In this document: in pieces, positions 1-4,584 of the stretch
How the letters are laid out: every line of letters begins with the position of its first letter
How positions within the stretch are numbered: position 1 is the first letter of the stretch
NCBI GenBank assembly: GCA_034411955.1
Contig: DAOUMF010000147.1
Span: forward strand, 1 to 5,487
Origin: DAOUMF01 sp034411955
Lineage (GTDB): Bacteria; Chloroflexota; Dehalococcoidia; SM23-28-2; RBG-16-64-32
Length of the DNA: 5,487 bases
Direction of reading: 5' to 3'
Program-made: the position numbers and the translations under genes
The notes under the pieces: generated by a model
What the model was told of the DNA's origin: nothing
The model's input: the letters and a program-made list of their open reading frames with translations, nothing else
Database searches by the model: none

Positions 1-45
1 ACCTATTTAATCGCTTATACAAATTTGGGCGCGAGGTCGCACAGT

Positions 46-74
46 AGTATACCCCCTGTCCCGAGAACTGACAA
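46..74 (-). promoter_or_regulatory. Sigma70-type promoter reading left out of the window
   Basis: On the minus strand the -35 box TTGTCA (69-74) and -10 box TATACT (46-51) are separated by exactly 17 bases, each matching consensus in five of six positions. Transcription would start near position 39 and leave the window on the left, so it should serve a gene or RNA beyond it. It begins 16 bases after the hemL stop, in an AT-richer patch of an otherwise GC-rich window. An 8-base inverted repeat, GCGCGAGG (29-36) and CCTCGCGC (79-86), brackets it. Confidence 0.6.
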
Positions 75-89
75 CATCCCTCGCGCGGC

Positions 90-1391
90 CTAACGGATGC
101 TGGCCAGAGATTCCCGCGCCGCCTCGATGGTCTGCCGTATCTCCTCATCGCTGTGGGCCAGCGAGAGAAACATCGCCTCGAACTGAGAGGGGGGCAGGAA
201 GATGCCGCGGGCGAGCATCTGGCGGAAGAAGGCGGCGTAGCGCTCCGTGTCGGAGCGACGGGCGGAGGCGAAGTCGGTCACCGGCTCGGCGGTGAAGAAC
301 ACGGTGAGCATGGAGCCGGCGCGGTTGACGCGGACCGGCGTTTTGGTCTCCTCGGCGGCGCGGCGGAGGCCGTCCTCCAGGAAGCTAGCGCTCGCCTCCA
401 GGCGCTGGTAGGCGACGCCATCGGCGAGGAGGCGCAGGGTGGCGATGCCGGCGGTCATGGCCAGGGGATTGCCGGCCAGGGTGCCCGCCTGGTAGACGGG
501 GCCCTGGGGCGCCACCATCTCCATGATGTCGCGCCGGCCGCCGTAGGCGCCCACCGGCAGGCCGCCGCCGATGACCTTGCCCAGGCAGGTCAGGTCCGGC
601 TCGACGCCGAACGCCGTCTGGACACCGCCGTAGCCGAGCCGGAAGCCGGTGATAACCTCATCGAAGATGAGGAGTGAGCCGTGCTCCTGCGTCTGCTCCC
701 GCAGCCGCTGGAGGAACCCCGGCGCAGGCGGCACCACCCCCATGTTGCCGGCGATGGGCTCCACGATGACGGCAGCGATCTCCTGCGCGCGCTCGTCGAA
801 CAGGGAGCGGAGGGCCTCTTCGTCGTTGAAGGGGACGACCAGGGTGTGGGCCGCATAGGAGGTCGGCACGCCGGGGCTATCGGGCAGGCCCAGGGTGGCC
901 TGGCCTGAGCCAGCCTTGGCCAGCAGCCCGTCGGCGTGGCCGTGATAGCAGCCCTCGAACTTGACGATCTTGTCGCGGCCGGTAAAGGCGCGGGCCAGGC
1001 GGAGGGCGGACATGGTGGCCTCCGTGCCGGAGTTGACGAACCGCACCATCTCTATGGAGGGGATGGCCTCGCAGATGGTGCGGGCCAGCTCGACCTCCAG
1101 CTCGGTGGTGGCCCCGTAGGCGGTGCCGCGCTGGGCGGCCTGGGCGAGAGCGTCGGTGACGACGGGGTGGGCGTGGCCGAGGATGAGGGGGCCGAAGGCG
1201 GCGACGTAGTCGATGTATGCGTCGCCATCCACGTCGAAGACGCGGGGGCCCTGGCCGTAGGCGATGAGGGGAGGGTCACCGCCGACGGCCTTGAAGGCGC
1301 GGACGGGGCTGGAGACGCCGCCGGGCATGTATCGGCGGGCGAGGTCCCGCAGCTCGCGGGAGCGGGGGGTGGGCGCGTCGCGGCTAGCCAT
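90..1391 (-). CDS. hemL: Glutamate-1-semialdehyde 2,1-aminomutase
   Basis: This 433-residue protein converts glutamate-1-semialdehyde to 5-aminolevulinate, the last step of the C5 route to tetrapyrroles, in the cytoplasm with pyridoxal phosphate (PLP). The length is usual for the family (about 425-435). Visible hallmarks in order are the N-terminal PGGVSSPVRAF (23-33), VNSGTEA (119-125), the cofactor-contacting YHGH (149-152), FDEVITGFR with PLP-contacting Asp244, the Schiff-base Lys272 in GKVIGGGLPVGAYGG, and GTLAGNPLAM (303-312). These separate it from ordinary ornithine-type aminotransferases. The ATG at 1391 is chosen because the family N-terminus begins right after it; GAGAAGAAAG about 12 bases upstream is a plausible ribosome site. 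The start overlaps the 3' end of the RAYT frame by 8 bases, and a REP hairpin ends 22 bases upstream. The gene therefore sits behind a mobile-type unit and is probably still transcribed from the hem operon. The frame looks intact. Confidence 0.97.
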   Translation of the reverse strand: MASRDAPTPRSRELRDLARRYMPGGVSSPVRAFKAVGGDPPLIAYGQGPRVFDVDGDAYIDYVAAFGPLILGHAHPVVTDALAQAAQRGTAYGATTELEVELARTICEAIPSIEMVRFVNSGTEATMSALRLARAFTGRDKIVKFEGCYHGHADGLLAKAGSGQATLGLPDSPGVPTSYAAHTLVVPFNDEEALRSLFDERAQEIAAVIVEPIAGNMGVVPPAPGFLQRLREQTQEHGSLLIFDEVITGFRLGYGGVQTAFGVEPDLTCLGKVIGGGLPVGAYGGRRDIMEMVAPQGPVYQAGTLAGNPLAMTAGIATLRLLADGVAYQRLEASASFLEDGLRRAAEETKTPVRVNRAGSMLTVFFTAEPVTDFASARRSDTERYAAFFRQMLARGIFLPPSQFEAMFLSLAHSDEEIRQTIEAARESLASIR

Positions 1392-1914
1392 CAGCGATGC
1401 GAACTTTCTTCTCGTAGGTCACGGCCCCAGCCGTGACCGCCTCTGGAGGATCGAGGCGGAGCAGCCCAGCACCCTCCTCCCAGAAGCGGTAGGACGAGAA
1501 CCCATAGTCTCTCGCTGACCGGACGAGTCCTCCTCTTACAGGGTTCTGATGGATGTAGTCCAGGGCAGCGTGGAACTGCCCTTCGCCCCGAATCACGCGG
1601 TCATAGAACCGACGCTGCCATATCGGCCCGCGCATGCCAAGGGCCTTCTGCACCTCTTTGCTGCTGTAACTCTTGAAATTGCGAATGATGTCGGAGATAG
1701 TCGCTGGTTGTCGAGGGGTAACGAGGATGTGGACGTGATCAGGCATGATGACATAGCCATGAAGCCCGAACTTCATCCGGTCACGATAGAACTGCAAGTT
1801 CTCGACGAGTATCTGGCAAAGACGCGTGTCCCGAAATAGGCAACGCCGATCTTGGGTGCCTGCCGTGACGAAGTAGCAGTACTCGCCCTCGGTGAAGCGA
1901 CGAAAGCGCGGCAT
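1384..1914 (-). CDS. REP-associated tyrosine transposase (RAYT, TnpA_REP, Y1/HUH family)
   Basis: This 176-residue protein is a single-strand DNA nuclease of the IS200-like Y1 family, in the REP-associated branch that acts on REP hairpins. The N-terminal PRFRRFTEGEYCYFVTAG is typical of RAYTs. The HUH metal motif is MPDHVHILV with His60 and His62. WQRRFYDRVIR (99-109) is conserved in the group. ALDYIHQNPVRGGLV (117-131) carries Tyr120 and Asn124, four residues apart, which match by position the catalytic Tyr and metal-site side chain of TnpA_REP/IS200 enzymes. All catalytic residues are present, so it looks active or recently active. A REP hairpin stands 14 bases before the ATG, and a second inverted copy lies inside the 3' end of the frame, encoding about residues 159-167. 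The last 18 or so residues are thus probably not ancestral. GGGGG about 9 bases before the ATG is a plausible ribosome site. It interrupts the hem genes between the HAD gene and hemL. Confidence 0.92.
   Translation of the reverse strand: MPRFRRFTEGEYCYFVTAGTQDRRCLFRDTRLCQILVENLQFYRDRMKFGLHGYVIMPDHVHILVTPRQPATISDIIRNFKSYSSKEVQKALGMRGPIWQRRFYDRVIRGEGQFHAALDYIHQNPVRGGLVRSARDYGFSSYRFWEEGAGLLRLDPPEAVTAGAVTYEKKVRIADG
1414..1438 (+). repeat. REP-like hairpin, left copy, within RAYT 3' end and just upstream of hemL
   Basis: On the plus strand GTA leads into a perfect 9-base stem, GGTCACGGC (1417-1425) and GCCGTGACC (1430-1438), with a CCCA loop. GTAG followed by a hairpin is the layout TnpA_REP recognises in E. 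coli REPs. The copy is the inverse of the one at 1929-1953 and differs from it only at one base pair of the stem. It is translated as the RAYT C-terminus and, in the mRNA, folds directly before the hemL ribosome site. Confidence 0.85.
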
Positions 1915-1928
1915 CTGTCACGACCCCC

Positions 1929-1953
1929 GGTCAGGGCTGGGGCCCTGACCTAC
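1929..1953 (-). repeat. REP-like hairpin, right copy, upstream of RAYT start
   Basis: On the minus strand GTA leads into GGTCAGGGC, a CCCA loop and GCCCTGACC, a perfect 9-base stem. It equals the other REP in 23 of 25 positions; the two differences are the two partners of the same stem pair (C-G swapped to G-C), so pairing is kept. It lies in the 71-base gap between the HAD stop and the RAYT start, 14 bases before the RAYT ATG. Confidence 0.85.
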
Positions 1954-1985
1954 GGGGAAAATGGTAGCAGGAATTTCGGCTCTCA

Positions 1986-2732
1986 TCAGCGCCCCGCAGG
2001 CTCCATATCGGGTATCAGCACGGGAAGCAGCTCGGTGAGGTTGAGGACGTGGATGTCCGGCGGCGGCACGCGGCGAGGGCGCCTCACGCCCTGGCGGTTG
2101 ACCCAGGCGACTTTGAGCCCGGCCTGGCGCGGCCCGAGGACATCGGGGATCGGGCTGTCACCCGCGTAGAGGACCTGCTCCGGGTCGAGACCTAGCCGGT
2201 CGGTCAGGTGGTGGAAGATCGCCGGGTTCGGCTTGATGGCGCCGGCCTGCTCCGAGGTGACGATAGTATCGAACTGGAGGTTGTTGTGCTGGAGAGCGGC
2301 CGTCAGGAAATCGTCGTCGGCGTTGGAGAGGAGGGACAGGCGGTAGCGAGGGCGCAGCGCCTCCAGCACCGGGTACACCTCCGGGAAGGCGACCGCGGAG
2401 GAGAGCTTGTCGCGCAGGTAGGCGGCGGCGGCCGAGGGGTCGCCGCGCAGCTTCAGCCGCTGGAACACGTGCTGGAACTGAACCTCCCACGCCTCGTCGT
2501 AGCGGCGGTAGACGGGCTTGTGGTGCTCCTCTGAGGGGAAATGGCGCGCGGCCCGGAGGAAGCGCCGCCAGAGGTCGCCGGCGTCGGCGTCCAGCCCCTG
2601 GAGAGCGCATATCTCGGCGAAGGTGACGATGAACTCCGGCTCCTGGAAGTCGAACAGCGTGCCGTAGGCGTCAAAGGCGACCGCTTTGACGTCAGTCACA
2701 GATGGGCACAGATCTTTCACAGATGCGTGCAT
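1986..2732 (-). CDS. HAD-superfamily hydrolase (haloacid dehalogenase / YjjG-like subgroup)
   Basis: This 248-residue soluble hydrolase has all four HAD motifs. Motif I is DAYGTLFD with nucleophile Asp21. Motif II is LLSNAD (Ser136). Motif III is IKPNP (Lys167). Motif IV is GDSPIPDVLG (Asp192, Asp197). The helical cap lies between motifs I and II (about 30-120), so it is a C1-cap, subfamily IA protein. The second acidic residue of the usual DxDGT is Tyr23, as in 2-haloacid dehalogenases and some relatives. That makes a plain phosphatase assignment unsafe, and the substrate is unknown. The start is uncertain. The ATG at 2732 has a GGAGG 14 bases upstream, which is long. GTG at 2720 or 2699 would drop residues encoded by CACAGAT repeats and put the nucleophile nearer the usual N-terminal position. 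It follows hemB after a repeat-filled 164-base gap. Either chance neighbourhood or a housekeeping role in the operon is possible. Confidence 0.88.
   Translation of the reverse strand: MHASVKDLCPSVTDVKAVAFDAYGTLFDFQEPEFIVTFAEICALQGLDADAGDLWRRFLRAARHFPSEEHHKPVYRRYDEAWEVQFQHVFQRLKLRGDPSAAAAYLRDKLSSAVAFPEVYPVLEALRPRYRLSLLSNADDDFLTAALQHNNLQFDTIVTSEQAGAIKPNPAIFHHLTDRLGLDPEQVLYAGDSPIPDVLGPRQAGLKVAWVNRQGVRRPRRVPPPDIHVLNLTELLPVLIPDMEPAGR
2697..2725. repeat. Three CACAGAT words at 10-11 base spacing
   Basis: CACAGAT starts at 2697, 2707 and 2718 on the plus strand, one helical turn apart, and the first and third extend to CACAGATG. An inverted match, CATCTGTG, stands at 2873-2880 near the hemB stop. 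On the minus strand the triplet is read as the first 12 or so codons of the annotated HAD frame. The words may be a degraded dispersed repeat or a phased protein-binding array; nothing in the sequence decides. Confidence 0.6.
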
Positions 2733-2753
2733 CTACGAACTAGTCCCCTCCCC

Positions 2754-2787
2754 AGATTCTTCGTCGCTCGCGCTCCTCAGAATGACA
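2754..2787 (-). repeat. Dispersed palindromic repeat, copy A (TGTCATTCTGAG ... AGAATCT)
   Basis: On the plus strand it opens with AGATTCTTCG, has a GC-rich core, and closes with CTCAGAATGACA. Read on the minus strand this is the TCATTCTGAG...GAAGAATCT element that, from memory, recurs in many environmental bacterial genomes, often translated as HSERSEES. A second copy lies opposite at 2812-2844 and a third inside hemD. Its GAATCTGGGGAGGGG edge on the minus strand supplies the only ribosome-site-like GGAGG before the HAD ATG. Confidence 0.75.
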
Positions 2788-2811
2788 GTACACTGGTGTC
2801 CTGCCCATCCG

Positions 2812-2844
2812 GCATTCTGATCCGCCTGAGGCGGAGAACAATCT
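2812..2844 (+). repeat. Dispersed palindromic repeat, copy B, inverted to copy A
   Basis: GCATTCTGA (2812-2820) and AACAATCTC at the far edge match the ends of copy A in the opposite orientation. The core is a perfect hairpin TCCGCC-TGA-GGCGGA (2821-2835). Together copies A and B form a roughly 90-base structure whose ends (AGATTCTTC and GAACAATCT) are near-complementary, like a short inverted-repeat element. Confidence 0.65.
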
Positions 2845-2896
2845 CAACGATCCCCTTGACGTTCGTCGTGTTCATCTGTGGCTAAATGATGCCTCG

Positions 2897-3910
2897 CTAT
2901 TCCCGCAGCCAGCGGGCGGCCTCCTTGGCGTGGTAGGTGATGATGATGTCCGCGCCGGCCCGCCTGATGGCGGTGAGCACCTCCAGCGTCACCAGCCGCT
3001 CGTCCAGGTAGCCGGCGGCGGCCGCGGCCTTCACCATGGCGTACTCGCCGCTGACGTTGTAGGCGGCCAGGGGCAGGTCGAACCGCTGCCGCGCCCGCGC
3101 GATTATGTCGAGGTTCGGCAGCGCCGGCTTTACCATTACTATATCGGCGCCCTCCTCGATGTCGGCCTCGATCTCCCGCATCGCCTCGCGGGCGTTGGCG
3201 GGGTCCATCTGGTAGCCGCGGCGGTCGCCGAACTGGGGGGCGGACTCGGCGGCGACCCGGAAGGGCCCGTAGAAGGCGGATGCCTGCTTAGCGGCGTAGG
3301 CCATGATGGGCGTGGAGGCGAGCCCGGCCTCGTCCAGCGCCTGGCGGACGGCGGCCACCCGGCCGTCCATCATGTCCGAGGGGGCGACGATGTCGGTGCC
3401 GGCCTGGGCGTGCGACACGGCCGTCCGCGCCAGCAGGGGCAGCGTCTGGTCGTTGTCCACCTGCCGTTCGGCAGGCAGGCTCTCTCCGTCCACGACTACT
3501 CCGCAGTGGCCGTGCGACGTGTACTCGCAGAGGCAGACGTCGGTGATGACGACGAGGTCGGGCGCGGCCTCCTTGAGGGCGCGCACGGCCCGCTGGACGA
3601 TGCCGTCGGGGTCGTAGGCCTCGGAGCCGACGTCGTCCTTGGTCGCGGGCAGGCCGAAGAGGAGGACGGCAGGGATGCCCAGAGAGCGCAGCTCCTCGGC
3701 CTCGGCGGCGAGCTGATCGACGGAGAGCTGGTGCTGGCCGGGCATCGACTCGATCTCCCGCCGGACGTTCTCGCCGTGGGTCACGAACAGGGGATAGACG
3801 AAGTCCTGGGGCGAGAGGCGGGTCTCGCGCACGAGGCCGCGCAGGGCCTCCGAGCGGCGGAGCCGTCGGAAGCGGTGGTAGGCGGCGGGAAGGGTTCGGG
3901 TGGTGGTCAT
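2897..3910 (-). CDS. hemB: Porphobilinogen synthase (5-aminolevulinate dehydratase)
   Basis: This 337-residue cytoplasmic enzyme condenses two 5-aminolevulinate molecules into porphobilinogen. Family blocks are clear: LRETRLSPQDFVYPLFV-like N-terminus (about 26-43), GSEAYDPDGIVQRAVR (95-110), and DVCLCEYTSHGHCG with Cys126, Cys128 and Cys136, the three ligands of a zinc-type enzyme. Also present are PSDMMDGRV (177-185), MAYAAK with Lys208, MVKPALP with Schiff-base Lys261, YNVSGEYAMVKAAA and YHAKEAARWL at the end. The ATG at 3910 overlaps the methyltransferase stop as ATGA, implying translational coupling; a hairpin covers its ribosome site. One oddity is an extra stretch of about seven residues, SLPAERQ (144-150). 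It falls between the DGE and VDND positions that are adjacent in relatives I remember, and is encoded by a palindromic 21-base segment. The catalytic residues are untouched, so the enzyme should work. Confidence 0.97.
   Translation of the reverse strand: MTTTRTLPAAYHRFRRLRRSEALRGLVRETRLSPQDFVYPLFVTHGENVRREIESMPGQHQLSVDQLAAEAEELRSLGIPAVLLFGLPATKDDVGSEAYDPDGIVQRAVRALKEAAPDLVVITDVCLCEYTSHGHCGVVVDGESLPAERQVDNDQTLPLLARTAVSHAQAGTDIVAPSDMMDGRVAAVRQALDEAGLASTPIMAYAAKQASAFYGPFRVAAESAPQFGDRRGYQMDPANAREAMREIEADIEEGADIVMVKPALPNLDIIARARQRFDLPLAAYNVSGEYAMVKAAAAAGYLDERLVTLEVLTAIRRAGADIIITYHAKEAARWLRE
3460..3475. repeat. In-frame palindrome inside hemB
   Basis: CCTGCC (3460-3465), loop GTTC, GGCAGG (3470-3475) form a perfect 6-base stem, followed by another CAGG direct repeat. 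It lies within the 21-base segment 3461-3481 that encodes the extra SLPAERQ in HemB. Absence of this stretch from the remembered family pattern suggests a small insertion. Confidence 0.6.
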
Positions 3911-4584
3911 GGGGCAACGCCCCCTTTCACCGAATTGAGGCCAACGGTGGGGCGGCCTGAGCCGCTGGCCTTCGTGCCGCTCGCGATGTACACAATCCCG
4001 CCCAGGTACTCACTCCGGGAAACCTCTTCCAGCAGTCCAGGCAGTTCCTCCCAGGGTCTGCGATCTAGGCTCACAGCGCCGAAGCGACCTGCGAAGGCCA
4101 CTAGAGGGTTCACTGCTCTCGCCCACAGGGTGGAGCCGCGCTTGCCCTCAAGCAGAACCAGCCGGCCGCCCGGCTTGAGGACGCGCACTGCCTCCGCTAT
4201 CGCCCGCCGATAGTCCGGGATGATCACCATGGCGTAGGAGCAGAGGACCGCATCGCAGCACTCGCTGGCCAGGGGCAGGCCGGCGGCGTCCCCCTCCACC
4301 AGGGCCACGCCGTCCCAGCGATGGCGAGCGACCTTCCGCCGCGCCCGCTCCAGCATGGCGCGCGTGCAGTCGACCCCAACGATCCTGCCCCCGAGGCCGA
4401 CCCGCTCGATGATGTGGGGGAGGTTCAGGCCCGTGCCGCAGGCGAGGTCGAGGGCCGTGTCGCCGGGGCGCAGTCGCAGGGCCTCCACGGCGGGCCTGCG
4501 CCAGCGGAGGAACAGCCTGACGCGAAGCTCGTAGATGCCGGCCAGGCGCGTCCAGACGCGCCGAATCCTGCGCAGTTCCGTCAT
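3907..4584 (-). CDS. Class I SAM-dependent methyltransferase, UbiE-like fold
   Basis: This is a Rossmann-fold methyltransferase of 225 residues from the ATG at 4584. Motif I is LDLACGTGLNLP, followed by an acidic end of strand 2 (IVGVD), EGDAAGLPL for motif II, and LKPGGRLVLLEGKR for the post-motif region. The order and spacing suit the Methyltransf_11/UbiE-like class. The substrate is not evident. Possible targets include a small lipid or quinone, and involvement in tetrapyrrole chemistry is only suggested by position. A GTG at 4599 would add five residues. I prefer 4584 because it makes an ATGA overlap with the hemD stop, matching the next junction, and has GGAG nine bases upstream. The stop overlaps the hemB start likewise. 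After the family-like GGIVYIASGTK the protein carries about 20 Gly/Ser/Pro-rich residues. They begin at a GCGGC/GCCGC palindrome and may be a stop-loss extension. Confidence 0.88.
   Translation of the reverse strand: MTELRRIRRVWTRLAGIYELRVRLFLRWRRPAVEALRLRPGDTALDLACGTGLNLPHIIERVGLGGRIVGVDCTRAMLERARRKVARHRWDGVALVEGDAAGLPLASECCDAVLCSYAMVIIPDYRRAIAEAVRVLKPGGRLVLLEGKRGSTLWARAVNPLVAFAGRFGAVSLDRRPWEELPGLLEEVSRSEYLGGIVYIASGTKASGSGRPTVGLNSVKGGVAP
3911..3923 (-). promoter_or_regulatory. Hairpin over the hemB ribosome binding site
   Basis: On the minus strand GGGGC-GTT-GCCCC forms a perfect 5-base stem ending directly at the hemB ATG (3910). Its 5' arm is the G-rich run (AAAGGGGGC) that is the only Shine-Dalgarno-like sequence for hemB. 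In free mRNA the site would be masked. Ribosomes finishing the methyltransferase, whose stop overlaps the ATG, would open it. This supports tight translational coupling; it is inferred from the fold only. Confidence 0.5.

Larger units (their letters stand above)
1414..1953 (-). mobile_element. RAYT gene bracketed by inverted REP elements
   Basis: The unit runs from one REP hairpin (1414-1438) through the RAYT gene to the second, inverted REP (1929-1953), with the GTAG words of both REPs at the outer edges. RAYT genes are generally single-copy, vertically kept genes flanked by the REPs they process rather than classic insertion sequences. These edges are therefore the visible symmetry and not proven transposition ends. 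I see no target-site duplication. Confidence 0.55.
2733..2896. other. Repeat-filled intergenic gap between hemB and the HAD gene
   Basis: No gene is supported here. The 164 bases hold two inverted copies of one palindromic repeat family (2754-2787 and 2812-2844) and one CATCTGTG word (2873-2880). No T-tract-ended terminator was found on the minus strand, so read-through from hemB to the HAD gene and hemL is possible, though RNA hairpins in the gap may reduce it. Confidence 0.7.

Noticed and set aside
29..86. Intrinsic terminator after hemL
   Set aside because: The 8-base arms are 42 bases apart with no T-run after the second arm on the minus strand, so the pairing does not look like a terminator.
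936..1436. Plus-strand open frame opposite the hemL 5' half
   Set aside because: Low-complexity Gly/Ala/Asp/Val product, antisense to a certain gene; a GC-bias shadow.
2697..2725. CRISPR-like array from the CACAGAT words
   Set aside because: Units are 7-8 bases with 3-4 base gaps; far too short for CRISPR repeats and spacers.
2855..2886. Plus-strand promoter (TTGACG with a GCTAAA-like -10)
   Set aside because: The spacing is about 20 bases, the -10 is poor, and there is no plus-strand gene to serve.
3952..3965. GCGGC-CTGA-GCCGC palindrome as an independent repeat element
   Set aside because: A 5-base GC stem is common by chance at this GC content and no second copy is visible; kept only as a note on the methyltransferase tail.
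2930..4213. Long plus-strand open frame opposite hemB and the methyltransferase (427 codons)
   Set aside because: It is antisense to two well-supported genes and rich in Gly, Val, Asp and His runs typical of reversed high-GC coding DNA, with no recognisable domain.
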